NCBI GenBank assembly: GCA_900468285.1
Contig: UBTF01000006.1
Coordinates: 1-64,000 of the forward strand
Length of the DNA stretch: 64,000 nucleotides
Direction of reading: 5' to 3'
Origin: Hyphomicrobiales bacterium
GTDB taxonomy: Bacteria; Pseudomonadota; Alphaproteobacteria; Rhizobiales; Rhizobiaceae
A program made the position numbers and the translations under genes. Below are positions 1-9,045 of this stretch, in pieces. The stretch's first letter is position 1; each line of letters starts with the position of its first letter. Below the pieces are notes generated by a model that ran no database searches, was not told the origin of the DNA, and worked only from the letters and a program-made list of their open reading frames with translations.

Positions 1-182
1 ATGCCAGGGCGGGAAAGGGCGGGGATCTGGTAGCAGAGCGATTTTCCGCCGCCGGTCGGCATCAACACGAAGGCATTATTGCCAGCGATGACATGCTCAA
101 CGATGTCGGCCTGCTGTCCGCGGAATGTGTCATAGCCGTAGATGGTTTTCAGAATGTGGAATGGATCGGTATTCAATTGCAT
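1..182 (-). CDS. recQ: RecQ-type ATP-dependent DNA helicase, N-terminal part (runs off the window)
   Basis: Reverse-strand reading from an ATG at 180-182 gives about 60 residues beginning MQLNTDPFHILKTIYGYDTF, followed by a helicase Walker A motif, MPTGGGKSLCYQIP, near residues 45-58. The early 'FR..Q..' segment followed by that Walker A is typical of RecQ, a 3'-5' DNA helicase that unwinds recombination and replication intermediates. Only the N terminus is present; the helicase C, RQC and HRDC domains would lie outside. The gene is unrelated to the nitrate genes that precede it on the same strand; a 92-bp gap separates them. Confidence 0.85.
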   Translation of the reverse strand, partial: MQLNTDPFHILKTIYGYDTFRGQQADIVEHVIAGNNAFVLMPTGGGKSLCYQIPALSRPG

Positions 183-274
183 CTTCTTTGAGATTCGGTT
201 GCCCGGCACCTCAGTCCATATTCAGGATAATCGCAACCCTTTCATTCCATTCATTCCCTAGTGCGATGGCGGAT

Positions 275-2932
275 TTATTCGGCTGCGACCTTCAGGCAAC
301 CATCGATGATGCCGCGAATTTCTGCGCGGCAGGAGCCGCAATTGGTGCCCGCGCTCAAACTCGTGCCGATGGCTTCGACGCTGTGGCAGCCATCGCGGAT
401 GGCTGCCGTGATCTGGTTGATGCCGACATTAAAGCAGGAGCAGACGGTTGCGCCGGGGTCTGGCGTGCCTGCGCCGGGGCGACCGGCGACCATGGCAAAG
501 CGTGTGCGAACGTCATCTTGGCGGGCGGAAAGCTGGGAAATCGCCCAGTTGCGGGCGACGGCGACGGGCTTGCTGGCGACGTAGAGTGCTACCAACAAGG
601 TTTCTCCATCGAAGAAGGCGAGGCGGGTCTGTGCGGCGCTGTTATCGGCGTAACCGATCGGCTCAATGCTGGCATCAATGCCGAACACGGCACGCGCCCA
701 GCCGATCCAGTCCTCGGCGACCTCGTCAAAGGCCATTTCCAGACGATACCCTCCGTCAGCCTTCGCCAGCGCCCAATAGGGGCAATCGAGGTTTTGCGGT
801 CTGGTCTGCGTCACGGCAAAGGCATAGGCTTTCGCCTGAAAAGGCCGGGCCACGACGGCAATGTTTTTCGATGCTGGCTGGCCGGAATATGGGTCTGTCA
901 GAGGTGGCACCAGCCGGTCGACGCGGGCATTTGCGGCGAACTGATCGTTCCAATGCATCGGCACGAAGATATTGCCGCGCGCCTGACGCTCGGTGACCAG
1001 CGCGCGCACGATGATCTTGCCGAGCGGGCTTTCGATTTGCACCAGATCAGCGCTCTCGATGTGCAGATCGATGGCATCACATGGATGCAGCTCGGCAAAG
1101 GGCTCAGCGAGATGGGAGGAAAGTCGCGCGCTTTTTCCCGTCCGTGTCATGGTGTGCCACTGGTCGCGGATGCGGCCAGTGTTGAGGGTCAGCGGGTAGT
1201 CGGCATTTATGCGGGATGTCTGCGGCAGGGCGGTGCTGACGAAGCGCGCCTTTCCATCGGCATGATAGAATTTGCCATCTGCGAAGAAGCGTGTCGTTTC
1301 GCGATCCCCGGAGGCGGGCTGTGGCCAGTTAAAGGGCGGCAGGGTGTCGTAGTCTCTCCTTGTCAGGGCGGAGTACGCGCCGATGTCGAAATCCCGCGAG
1401 CCGTTGTTTTCGAAGGCGGAAAGCCTGGCGTGTTCGGCAAAAATATCGGCTGGACCTGCATAATCGAAAGCCTGTGCGAACCCCATGCGCTGACCGACCT
1501 GCGCCAGTTGCCACCAGTCAGCCCTCGCTTCTCCCGGTGCGGGCAGATAACCGCGCTGGCGGGAAATGCGCCGTTCCGAATTGGTGACGGTCCCATCCTT
1601 TTCGCCCCATCCCAGCGAGGGCAGGAGGACGTGCGCGAATTTTGCCGTGTCTGTCGTGGCATACATGTCCGATACGACCACGAAGGGGCAGGCCTTCAGC
1701 GCGGCCTCGACGGCGCTGGCATCCGGCATTGAAACGACGGGGTTGGTTGCCATGATCCACAGCGCCTTGATGCGGCCCTCGGCCACCGCCTGAAACAGAT
1801 CGACGGCCTTGAGGCCCGGTTTGTCTGCAATGGCGGGTGAACCCCAGAAGCGCTGGACGCGGTCGCGGTCATCGGCTTTTTCAATGTCCATATGGGCTGC
1901 CAGCATATTGGCGAGCCCACCCACCTCGCGGCCACCCATGGCGTTGGGCTGTCCGGTGAGTGAAAACGGTCCCATGCCGGGTCTGCCGATGCGGCCGGTT
2001 GCCAGATGGCAGTTGATGATGGCGTTGACCTTGTCCGTGCCGCTCGCCGATTGGTTGACGCCCTGGCTGTAGCAGGTGACGGACTTTTCCGTGCGCTCGA
2101 AGAGTTCGTAGAACTGGATCAGTTCGGCAATGGTCAGCCCCGTTGCGTCCGCTATCTCCGGAAGGCTGTATTCGCAGGCCGATTGCATGGCGGCATCAAA
2201 GCCGTTGGTGAAGCTTTCGACATAGGTCGTGTCGATGGCGGGCCCGTTGGCCAGATGTGCCAGAAGACCGGTAAACAGCGCGACATCTCCATCAGGCCGA
2301 ATGGCCAGATGCATGTCGGCGATATCGCAGGTCATGGTGCGGCGCGGGTCGATGACGACGATGCGCATATCCGGACGCTCAGCCTTGGCGGCGGCGAGAC
2401 GCTGATAGATGACAGGATGGCACCATGCCAGATTGGAGCCGGTGAGGATGACAAGATCGGCTTCGAATATGTCCTCATAAAGCCCCGGCACCGTGTCCGA
2501 GCCGAAAGCGCGGCGGTGGCCTGCGACGGAAGACGACATGCACAGCCGCGAATTCGTATCGATATTGGCCGAGCCGATGAAGCCCTTCATCAGCTTGTTG
2601 GCAACGTAATAATCTTCCGTCAGCAATTGGCCTGAGACATAGAATGCGACAGCATCAGCTCCATGTTCGGCAATGGCATCGGAAAATTTCGAGGCCACGA
2701 GGTCAAGCGCACTGTCCCATGTTACCTGCTCGCCACTGACTTGCGGATAGAGCAGGCGCCCGTCGAGATCGATCGTTTCGGCCAGTGCCGAACCCTTGGA
2801 ACAGAGCCGTCCCAAGTTGGCAGGATGATCAGGATCGCCTTTGACGGTAACAGCGCCATCGTCTTCGATCTTCGCGATCACGCCGCAGCCGACGCCGCAA
2901 TAGGGACAGGTGGTCTTGACCTCGTTAGCCAT
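275..2932 (-). CDS. nasA: Assimilatory nitrate reductase, catalytic subunit, with C-terminal BFD-like [2Fe-2S] domain
   Basis: An 885-residue cytoplasmic molybdoenzyme that reduces nitrate to nitrite. The N terminus has the 4Fe-4S ligand pattern CPYCGVGC (residues 9-16) with the last Cys near 43 (GRLCSKGS). Molybdopterin oxidoreductase and MGD-binding domains follow, and the last ~60 residues hold a BFD-like domain (CSCFNVG ... TNCGSC), typical of NasA/NarB-type enzymes that take electrons through an extra iron-sulfur site. It is the last gene of the nrtA-nrtB-nrtD-nirB-nirD-nasA operon. The ATG at 2930-2932 is chosen; a GTG two codons upstream is in frame but overlaps the nirD stop. No separate NADH-oxidising nitrate reductase subunit is present here, so the electron donor is unknown. 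Confidence 0.93.
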   Translation of the reverse strand: MANEVKTTCPYCGVGCGVIAKIEDDGAVTVKGDPDHPANLGRLCSKGSALAETIDLDGRLLYPQVSGEQVTWDSALDLVASKFSDAIAEHGADAVAFYVSGQLLTEDYYVANKLMKGFIGSANIDTNSRLCMSSSVAGHRRAFGSDTVPGLYEDIFEADLVILTGSNLAWCHPVIYQRLAAAKAERPDMRIVVIDPRRTMTCDIADMHLAIRPDGDVALFTGLLAHLANGPAIDTTYVESFTNGFDAAMQSACEYSLPEIADATGLTIAELIQFYELFERTEKSVTCYSQGVNQSASGTDKVNAIINCHLATGRIGRPGMGPFSLTGQPNAMGGREVGGLANMLAAHMDIEKADDRDRVQRFWGSPAIADKPGLKAVDLFQAVAEGRIKALWIMATNPVVSMPDASAVEAALKACPFVVVSDMYATTDTAKFAHVLLPSLGWGEKDGTVTNSERRISRQRGYLPAPGEARADWWQLAQVGQRMGFAQAFDYAGPADIFAEHARLSAFENNGSRDFDIGAYSALTRRDYDTLPPFNWPQPASGDRETTRFFADGKFYHADGKARFVSTALPQTSRINADYPLTLNTGRIRDQWHTMTRTGKSARLSSHLAEPFAELHPCDAIDLHIESADLVQIESPLGKIIVRALVTERQARGNIFVPMHWNDQFAANARVDRLVPPLTDPYSGQPASKNIAVVARPFQAKAYAFAVTQTRPQNLDCPYWALAKADGGYRLEMAFDEVAEDWIGWARAVFGIDASIEPIGYADNSAAQTRLAFFDGETLLVALYVASKPVAVARNWAISQLSARQDDVRTRFAMVAGRPGAGTPDPGATVCSCFNVGINQITAAIRDGCHSVEAIGTSLSAGTNCGSCRAEIRGIIDGCLKVAAE

Positions 2933-2934
2933 GC

Positions 2935-3264
2935 TCACTCCGCGGCGATCATCAGGCTTTCGATAGCAATCGACAGCTTGCCGTCGACATTGCGAACCGG
3001 AATGGTGCGCACCGCGCCCTCATCGGCACCCAGGGCCTTGCCGGTTTCCAGCGAAATAACCCAGTTGTGCAGCGGGCAGGTGACCGACGCGCCATGAACA
3101 ATGCCTTGGCTCAAGGGGCCGCCCTTGTGCGGGCAGTGATCTTCGATGGCATAGACGTCGTTTTCCGCCGTGCGGAAAACAGCGATCTTGCCGGAGGGCG
3201 TTTTCACGCAGCGTGCGCCGCGCAGGGGAATGTCGGAGATGTCGCCAATATCGACCCAGTTCAT
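2935..3264 (-). CDS. nirD: Nitrite reductase (NAD(P)H) small subunit, Rieske-type
   Basis: A 109-residue protein made of one Rieske [2Fe-2S] domain. Cys44-Pro-His46 and Cys63-Pro-Leu-His66 form the complete CxH...CxxH cluster-binding pattern (DHCPHKGGP and TCPLHNW). It partners NirB in the six-electron reduction of nitrite to ammonium. The ATG at 3262-3264 starts MNWVDIGDIS, the normal start of the family; the open frame extends upstream without family similarity. It lies between nirB and nasA, and a strong stem-loop sits between nirB and this gene. Confidence 0.92.
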   Translation of the reverse strand: MNWVDIGDISDIPLRGARCVKTPSGKIAVFRTAENDVYAIEDHCPHKGGPLSQGIVHGASVTCPLHNWVISLETGKALGADEGAVRTIPVRNVDGKLSIAIESLMIAAE

Positions 3265-3300
3265 GTGCTTTCCATCCTGCTCTTGTCGATGAAATCTTGA

Positions 3301-3331
3301 GGTGGGGCGAAACTCCTCCTTTCGCCCCACC
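3301..3331. repeat. Perfect 12-bp inverted repeat between nirB and nirD (RNA stem-loop)
   Basis: ggtggggcgaaa (3301-3312) and tttcgccccacc (3320-3331) are exact inverse complements around a 7-nt loop. In the minus-strand transcript the loop reads GGAGGAG. No T-tract follows on either strand, so it is more likely an mRNA processing or stability element, or a partial terminator, between nirB and nirD than a full terminator. The loop sequence is like a ribosome binding site but is about 50 nt from the nirD ATG. Confidence 0.6.
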
Positions 3332-3369
3332 CGACTGCCCAAATGGCCGTCCTGCCTTGCGGCGGTCGG

Positions 3370-5820
3370 TCACTCCGCGGCTTGATTGAAGCCGATGGTC
3401 GCCATCGGTTTGAACTCGTGCTTGTGCTCGCCGGACACACGCTCAGACCAGGGATCGACCTGCGCGAATTTCTGGCTGAAGACGAAACGCTCGAAATAGG
3501 CCTTGCGCTTGTCGGCATCATCAATGATCTGGCGGCGAACCTCGTCGTAGCCGATGCGCTTGGCCCATTTGTAGATGCGTTCCAGATAGCGCGCCTGTTC
3601 GCGGTACATCTGCGTCAGCGCCACGATATGTTCGAGTGCCTCATCCTCGGTTTTGACGAGGCCCAGAACCTCGGTGCCCTTAATGTCGAGACCGGCGGCA
3701 CCGGCAAAGTGGATTTCATAGCCACTATCGACGCAGATGACGCCGATATCCTTGCAGGTTGCTTCCGCGCAGTTTCGCGGACAGCCGGAGACGGCAAGCT
3801 TCAGCTTGGCCGGTGTCCAGGAACCCCACATGAATTTCTCAAGGCGAACGCCGAAGCCGGTCGAATCCTGCGTGCCGAAGCGGCACCAGTCCGAACCCAC
3901 GCAGGTTTTGACGGTGCGCAGGCCCTTGGCATAGGCCTGACCGGAGATGAAACCGGCCTTGCCGAGATCGGCCCAGACGGCGGGCAGGTCTTCCTTTTCG
4001 ATGCCGAGAAGGTCGATACGCTGGCCGCCGGTCATCTTCACCATCGGTATTTCGAACTTGTCGACCACATCGGCAATGGCGCGCAATTCATTGGCATTGG
4101 TCACGCCGCCCCACATGCGCGGCACGACGGAATAGGTGCCATCCTTCTGGATATTGGCGTGCACGCGCTCATTGATATAGCGCGACTGGTAATCATCGGC
4201 ATATTCATCCGGCCAGTCGCAGACGAGGTAATAGTTGAGCGCAGGGCGGCATTTGGCGCAGCCGCAGGAGGTCTTCCACTCCAGTTCCTGCATCACGGCC
4301 GGAATGGTCTTCAGCCCCTTGGCCTTGATCAGGCGGCGTACATCGTCATGGCCGAGATCGGTGCAGTTGCACATGGGCTGAACGGCGGCGGGATTGTAGC
4401 TGTCGCCCAGTGTCAGCGTCATCAATTGCTCGACAAGGCCGGTGCAGGAGCCGCAGGACGCCGACGCCTTGGTGTGAGCGCGCACGTCATCAAGCGATGT
4501 CAGGCCCTTGCCCGTGATGGTCGAGGTGATCTTGCCCTTGCAAACGCCGTTACAGCCACAGATTTCCGCATCATCCGGCAAGGCTGCAACGGCCGCCATA
4601 GGGTCCAGTGGGGACCCTCCCTGATAGGACTGGCCGAAAATGAGAGTATCGCGCATGGCTGAGATATCGACGCCCTTTTTCTTCAGGTCGTTGAACCAGG
4701 CGCCATCGGAGGTTTCGCCGTAAAGCACGGTGCCGATAATGCGGTTGTCCTTGAGGATGACGCGCTTGTAGATGCCTGCGGTGGCATCGCGCAGCACGAT
4801 TTCCTCACGATCATCACCATCGGCGAAATCACCGATGGAGAAGAGGTTGATGCCAGTGACTTTCAGCTTGGTCGGGGTGTCCGCATGGACGAAGGCCGGT
4901 GTGGTATCGCCTGCCAGATGTGCCGCTGCCACCCGCGCCATTTCATAGAGCGGTGCGACAAGGCCATAGACCATGCCATCCACTTCGGCGCATTCACCGA
5001 CAGAGAGAATATCTCCATCAGATGTCTGCATACCCGCATCCACAACGATACCGCGATTGACCGCCAGACCTGCCTCTTTCGCCAGACCCGCATTTGGCCT
5101 GATACCAACCGCCATCACCACCAGCGATGCTGGAATGATGGTGCCGTTGTCGAGCTCGATGCCCTCGACCTTTTCAGTGCCGACGATCTGCTTGGTATTG
5201 GCCTTGGTGATGACCTTGATGCCACGGTCTTCCATGGCCTTTTGCAGCAGGTAGCCCGCTGCCGGATCGAGCTGGCGCTCCATCAGCGTCGGCATCACAT
5301 GCAGCACGGTCACGTCCATGCCGCGCATGGCAAGACCGGCAGCGGCTTCCAGCCCAAGCAGGCCGCCGCCGATGACAACGGCCTTGGCGCGGGATTGGGC
5401 GGCCAGCAGCATGGCATCGACATCATCGAGATCGCGATAGGTGATGACGCCGGGCAGATCCTTGCCGGGCACGGGAATGATGAAGGGAACGGAGCCGGTG
5501 GCAATCACCAGCTTGTCGTAGCTTTCGGTCACGCCCTGATCCGACGTCACGGTCTTGGCGGCGCGGTCGATATTGACGATGCGGTGGCCCTTGTAGAGCG
5601 TAATGCCGTGCTGGATGTACCAGCCGTCGCCATGGATGATGATATCCTCATAGGTCTTCTCGCCTGAGAGAACCGGCGAGAGCATGATGCGGTCGTAATT
5701 GACGCGTGGCTCGGCGTTGAAAATCGTGACCTGATAGTGATCAGGTGCTTTCTCGAAGAGTTCTTCCAGCATCCGCCCCGGGGCCATGCCGTTTCCAATG
5801 ATGACAAGTTTTTCGGTCAT
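3370..5820 (-). CDS. nirB: Nitrite reductase (NAD(P)H) large subunit
   Basis: An 816-residue cytoplasmic flavoprotein/sirohaem enzyme that reduces nitrite to ammonium with NAD(P)H. The N terminus is an FAD/NAD(P) pyridine nucleotide-disulfide oxidoreductase module (VIIGNGMAPGR near residue 6, VVIGGGLLGLEAA near 145). BFD-like [2Fe-2S] cysteines follow (CGCNGVCKGK, later CGSC and CGCAKC). A nitrite/sulfite reductase domain carries the 4Fe-4S/sirohaem cysteines (TCVGSDWC and SGCPRNC). Length is normal for NirB. It follows the transporter ATPase gene with a 6-bp gap and precedes nirD. Confidence 0.95.
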   Translation of the reverse strand: MTEKLVIIGNGMAPGRMLEELFEKAPDHYQVTIFNAEPRVNYDRIMLSPVLSGEKTYEDIIIHGDGWYIQHGITLYKGHRIVNIDRAAKTVTSDQGVTESYDKLVIATGSVPFIIPVPGKDLPGVITYRDLDDVDAMLLAAQSRAKAVVIGGGLLGLEAAAGLAMRGMDVTVLHVMPTLMERQLDPAAGYLLQKAMEDRGIKVITKANTKQIVGTEKVEGIELDNGTIIPASLVVMAVGIRPNAGLAKEAGLAVNRGIVVDAGMQTSDGDILSVGECAEVDGMVYGLVAPLYEMARVAAAHLAGDTTPAFVHADTPTKLKVTGINLFSIGDFADGDDREEIVLRDATAGIYKRVILKDNRIIGTVLYGETSDGAWFNDLKKKGVDISAMRDTLIFGQSYQGGSPLDPMAAVAALPDDAEICGCNGVCKGKITSTITGKGLTSLDDVRAHTKASASCGSCTGLVEQLMTLTLGDSYNPAAVQPMCNCTDLGHDDVRRLIKAKGLKTIPAVMQELEWKTSCGCAKCRPALNYYLVCDWPDEYADDYQSRYINERVHANIQKDGTYSVVPRMWGGVTNANELRAIADVVDKFEIPMVKMTGGQRIDLLGIEKEDLPAVWADLGKAGFISGQAYAKGLRTVKTCVGSDWCRFGTQDSTGFGVRLEKFMWGSWTPAKLKLAVSGCPRNCAEATCKDIGVICVDSGYEIHFAGAAGLDIKGTEVLGLVKTEDEALEHIVALTQMYREQARYLERIYKWAKRIGYDEVRRQIIDDADKRKAYFERFVFSQKFAQVDPWSERVSGEHKHEFKPMATIGFNQAAE

Positions 5821-5826
5821 GGGTGG

Positions 5827-6624
5827 TTACTCCGCAGCTTCGACGAAGCGGTGACGTTCGTAGAGGAACTTCAGCACGGCCTCGCGGCATTTGAGGTAGG
5901 TTCGGTCGGAAGCAAGCTCGATGCGATGGCGCGGCCTTGGCAGCGGCACATCGAGGATTTCACCGATATGGGCGGCAGGTCCGTTGGTCATCATCACGAT
6001 GCGGTCCGACAGAAGGACGGCCTCATCGACATCATGGGTAATCATGACCATGGTGTTGCCAAGACGCGCGTGGATTTCCATCACCGCATCCTGCAAATGG
6101 GCGCGGGTCAGCGCATCCAGCGCGCCGAAAGGCTCATCCAGCAACAGGATTTTCGGCTCCATGGCCAGCGCCCGGGCAATGCCGACGCGCTGCTTCATGC
6201 CGCCGGAGATTTCAGACGGCTTCTTGTCCTTGGCATGGGCCATCTGCACGAGATCGAGATTGCGCATCACCCAGTCATGGCGCTCCGCCTTGGTCTTGGT
6301 GTAGCGAAAGACCTTCTCGACGCCGAGATTGACGTTTTCATAGACGCTCAGCCACGGCAGCAGGCTGTGGTTCTGAAACACCACCGCGCGTTCCGGGCCG
6401 GGTTGGTTCACCTCCCGGTTTTCAAGCAGCACGACGCCGGAAGACACCTTTGTCAGACCGGCAATCAGGTTCAGCATGGTGGACTTGCCGCAGCCGGAAT
6501 GACCGATGACGGAGACGAATTCTCCCTTGTCGATGGTCAGGTTGATGCCCTTCAGCACCTCGGCGCGGACGCCGCCCTTGTCGAAATATTTGTCGATCTG
6601 GTCGAGCTTGAGATAGGCGTTCAT
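5827..6624 (-). CDS. nrtD: Nitrate ABC transporter, ATP-binding protein
   Basis: A 265-residue ABC ATPase of the nitrate/sulfonate/taurine family. Walker A is GHSGCGKST (residues 41-49), the signature is EISGGMKQRVGIARA and Walker B is [12 protein letters not shown]. The ATG at 6622-6624 is preceded on the minus strand by GAGGAGGAG, a strong ribosome binding site; an open frame extends far upstream inside nrtB in another reading frame and is not real. It energises import of nitrate by NrtA/NrtB. No NrtC-like fused ATPase-receptor is present, so this is the short bacterial type. Confidence 0.93.
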   Translation of the reverse strand: MNAYLKLDQIDKYFDKGGVRAEVLKGINLTIDKGEFVSVIGHSGCGKSTMLNLIAGLTKVSSGVVLLENREVNQPGPERAVVFQNHSLLPWLSVYENVNLGVEKVFRYTKTKAERHDWVMRNLDLVQMAHAKDKKPSEISGGMKQRVGIARALAMEPKILLLDEPFGALDALTRAHLQDAVMEIHARLGNTMVMITHDVDEAVLLSDRIVMMTNGPAAHIGEILDVPLPRPRHRIELASDRTYLKCREAVLKFLYERHRFVEAAE

Positions 6625-6637
6625 GTTGTTCTCCTCC

Positions 6638-7534
6638 TCAGTTGGCCGCAGCGCCGCGGGTGACGATATTGCCGAGGGCAGCGACGAGCTTATCGAGGAC
6701 GAAGCCGACGACGCCGATGTAAGCGAGTGCAACGATGATGTCGGGCAGGCGCGAGGAATTCCACGCATCCCAGATGAAGAAGCCGATGCCGACGCCACCG
6801 GTCAGCATTTCCGCCGCAACAATGGCGAGCCACGAGAGGCCGACACCGATGCGAAGGCCGGTGAAGATGTAGGGGGCGGCAGAAGGCAGCATGATCTTGT
6901 AAAAGAATTCCAGCTGGTTCAGCCGCAGTACCTGCGCCACGTTGCGATAATCCTGAGGAATGTTGCGCACGCCAACGGCGGTGTTGATGATGACGGGCCA
7001 GATGGAGGTGATGAAGATCACGAAGATGGCCGATGGATTGCTGTCCTGAAAGGCAGCCAGAGACAGCGGCAGCCATGCAAGAGGGGGCACGGTGCGCAGC
7101 ACCTGAAAGATGGGATCGAGCCCGCGCATGGCCCAGATGGACTGACCGACGACCGCACCCAAGATGACGCCGGCAATGGCGGCAAGACCGAAGCCATAGG
7201 CGACGCGTTCCAGCGAAATCAGCACCCGCCAGCCAAGGCCGATATCCTGCGAGCCATAGACGAAGAAGGGATAGACAATCAGGTCATAGCTTTCCTGAAA
7301 CACCTGGCTTGGCGGGGGCAGGGTTGCGCCGGGGGCGGAACAGAGCGCCTGCCAGATGCCGAGCAGCAGCACCAGCACGACGAGCGGCGGCAGAACATTG
7401 CGGGCGATGGCCCCGGCAATCTTTCGCGCGTTGAAGCCTTTTGACGGGCGGCGGGCAATCGCAATCACGGTGCCGCCTTTCGGGATTGGGGTGGCCGTTG
7501 CCATGCTGTCTGTCTTGCGGGCAGTTGCGGTCAT
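6638..7534 (-). CDS. nrtB: Nitrate ABC transporter, permease
   Basis: A 298-residue inner-membrane permease with about six hydrophobic segments and the binding-protein-dependent transport domain (VGLSWLAIVAAEML region near the C terminus). It has a hydrophilic N-terminal extension of about 40 residues before the first membrane span. It lies between the binding protein gene nrtA (18-bp gap) and the ATPase gene nrtD (13-bp gap). It shares its promoter and leader with nrtA. Confidence 0.92.
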   Translation of the reverse strand: MTATARKTDSMATATPIPKGGTVIAIARRPSKGFNARKIAGAIARNVLPPLVVLVLLLGIWQALCSAPGATLPPPSQVFQESYDLIVYPFFVYGSQDIGLGWRVLISLERVAYGFGLAAIAGVILGAVVGQSIWAMRGLDPIFQVLRTVPPLAWLPLSLAAFQDSNPSAIFVIFITSIWPVIINTAVGVRNIPQDYRNVAQVLRLNQLEFFYKIMLPSAAPYIFTGLRIGVGLSWLAIVAAEMLTGGVGIGFFIWDAWNSSRLPDIIVALAYIGVVGFVLDKLVAALGNIVTRGAAAN

Positions 7535-7552
7535 GGTTCTATCCTGTCGTGA

Positions 7553-8851
7553 TTACGAGGCGGCCTTGATCGAAAGGCTGTCGAGATAGGCGGATGGGTT
7601 TTCCGGATCGAAGACCTTGCCATCGAAGAAGGTCTCCTTGCCGCGTGACTTGGATGCCGGAATATCTGATGCGGCAACGCCCAGTTCCTTTGCAGCCTCG
7701 CGCCACAGGTCTTCGCGGTTGACCTGCGATACCAGCGCCTTGATGTCCGTATCGGGCGCGAACTTGCCCCAGCGGATATTCTCGGCCAGGAACCAGCTGT
7801 CATGGCTCTGGAACGGGTAGGACGCACCGTCCTTCCAGAATTTCATCTGCAGATCGGTGCCTTGCGCCACGCGGCCGTTGCCGTAATTGATGTCACCCTT
7901 CAGGCGGCCGAGAACATCCTTTGGCGGCACGTTGAACCATTGGCGCTTGCCCAGAATGGCCGACATCTCTTGCTTGTTGTCCATGCTGTCGCACCATTGT
8001 TGGGCTTCCATCACGGCCATGAGAATGGCCTTTGCGGCATTCGGGTTTTTCTCCACCCAGTCGGCGCGCATACCCAGCGCCTTTTCAGGGTGGCCCTTCC
8101 AGAGTTCGCCTGTCGTACAGGCTGTAAAGCCGATGCCCTGATTGACCAGCTGCTCGTTCCAGGGTTCGCCCACGCAGAACACATCCATGTTGCCAACCTT
8201 CATATTGGCAACCATCTGCGGTGGCGGAACGACGATGGTGGAGACGTCCTTGTCGGGGTCGATGCCGCCTGCGGCCAGCCAATAGCGGATCCACAGATCA
8301 TGCGTGCCGCCGGGGAAGGTCATGGCGGCCTTGATCTCCTTGCCCTCGGCCTTCTTCTTCTCGAAGGCGGCCTTCAGTTTGGATGCATCCAGCTCAACGC
8401 CGGTATCGGCATAGTCCTTGGCAACCGAAATGCCCTGGCTGTCGAGATTGAGGCGGGCGAGAATAGCCATCGGCACGGGCACATTGTTCTGCGTCACCTT
8501 GCCGGTGTGCATGAGGTAGGGCATGGGGGTGAGAATATGCGCGCCATCAATGCCGTTTGATGCGCCACCGAGAACGAGGTTGTCGCGGGTGGCACCCCAG
8601 GACGCCTGCTTGGCCACTTCGACATCGGGCATTCCATATTTGGCGAAAAGGCCTTTTTCGGCGGCAACGACGAGAGGGGCGGCATCGGTCAGCGCGATAT
8701 AGCCAAGCTTTGCGCCGGTCACTTCAGGCGCTGCCGCTGCGGCGAATGCGCCGGATGGGAAGGCCGAGCGGATGGCGGTGATCAGGGCGGCGGTTGCTGT
8801 CGTCTTCAATATGCCGCGGCGGCTTATATTGCCTGTGAATGTCGGTTTCAT
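7553..8851 (-). CDS. nrtA: Nitrate ABC transporter, periplasmic substrate-binding protein (Tat-exported)
   Basis: About 432 residues, of the NrtA/CmpA nitrate/bicarbonate-binding family. The N terminus has a twin-arginine signal, NISRRGILKTTATAALITA, and a cleavage region after AFAAAAAP, so it is exported folded. The body contains the family segments GYIALTDAAPLVVAAEKGLF and CVGEPWNEQLVNQGIGF. Three in-frame ATGs lie close together (8866, 8857, 8851); the last is chosen because GGGGAA sits 7 nt before it. It is first in the nitrate/nitrite operon and is preceded by the antitermination leader at 8905-9032. Confidence 0.9.
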   Translation of the reverse strand: MKPTFTGNISRRGILKTTATAALITAIRSAFPSGAFAAAAAPEVTGAKLGYIALTDAAPLVVAAEKGLFAKYGMPDVEVAKQASWGATRDNLVLGGASNGIDGAHILTPMPYLMHTGKVTQNNVPVPMAILARLNLDSQGISVAKDYADTGVELDASKLKAAFEKKKAEGKEIKAAMTFPGGTHDLWIRYWLAAGGIDPDKDVSTIVVPPPQMVANMKVGNMDVFCVGEPWNEQLVNQGIGFTACTTGELWKGHPEKALGMRADWVEKNPNAAKAILMAVMEAQQWCDSMDNKQEMSAILGKRQWFNVPPKDVLGRLKGDINYGNGRVAQGTDLQMKFWKDGASYPFQSHDSWFLAENIRWGKFAPDTDIKALVSQVNREDLWREAAKELGVAASDIPASKSRGKETFFDGKVFDPENPSAYLDSLSIKAAS

Positions 8852-8904
8852 TCGCATGTTCCCCATTTTGGCCGCCGTTCCGGCGTGCGTTGGCAAAGTC
8901 AGAA

Positions 8905-8961
8905 ATAAAAAAAACGCCGCTCGGAGATTGCATTTGCCTGGAGGGTTAGCCCCCGGGCAGC
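8905..8961 (-). terminator. Leader intrinsic terminator ahead of nrtA (antitermination target)
   Basis: On the minus strand GCTGCCCGGGG (8951-8961) pairs with CTCCGAGCGGC (8916-8926), 10 of 11 positions counting G-U pairs. One G and then eight T (8907-8914) follow. The loop is about 24 nt and holds a second possible helix (TTTGC 8960-8964 with GCAAA 8933-8937), which could compete with the terminator. It sits about 55 nt before the nrtA start and after two hexaloop hairpins, the arrangement of NasR/NasT-controlled leaders. Pairing was done by eye. Confidence 0.75.
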
Positions 8962-8971
8962 AAAAACCTTG

Positions 8972-8985
8972 CGACGTCTGTGTCG
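8972..8985 (-). promoter_or_regulatory. Second ANTAR-target hairpin (P2) in the nrtA leader
   Basis: The minus-strand sequence CGAC-ACAGAC-GTCG forms a 4-bp stem with a six-base loop. The loop has A at position 1 and G at position 4, the signature of RNA hairpins bound by ANTAR-domain antiterminators. It lies between the first hairpin and the leader terminator. NasT encoded at 10533-11120 is the expected binding protein. Confidence 0.75.
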
Positions 8986-9014
8986 TTGGTAAGCAGCGGT
9001 TACGCGCTTTTAGT

Positions 9015-9032
9015 CCGATCGCCGTTGACCGG
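9015..9032 (-). promoter_or_regulatory. First ANTAR-target hairpin (P1) in the nrtA leader
   Basis: The minus-strand sequence CCGGTC-AACGGC-GATCGG has a 6-bp stem (one G-U pair) closing a six-base loop with A at position 1 and G at position 4. It begins within a few bases of the transcription start expected from the sigma-54 promoter. Paired with the hairpin at 8972-8985 it gives the dual-hexaloop motif of ANTAR-controlled leaders. Confidence 0.75.
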
Positions 9033-9045
9033 ATGAAGACTAGTA

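Noticed and set aside
125-1732. A 535-codon open frame on the plus strand opposite nasA
   Set aside because: It lies fully antisense to the nitrate reductase gene, has no recognisable domain and reads as low-complexity alphaproteobacterial antisense coding bias.
3343-4662. A 439-codon plus-strand open frame opposite nirB
   Set aside because: It mirrors the codon bias of nirB on the other strand and matches no family. The sirohaem and FAD motifs all lie on the minus strand.
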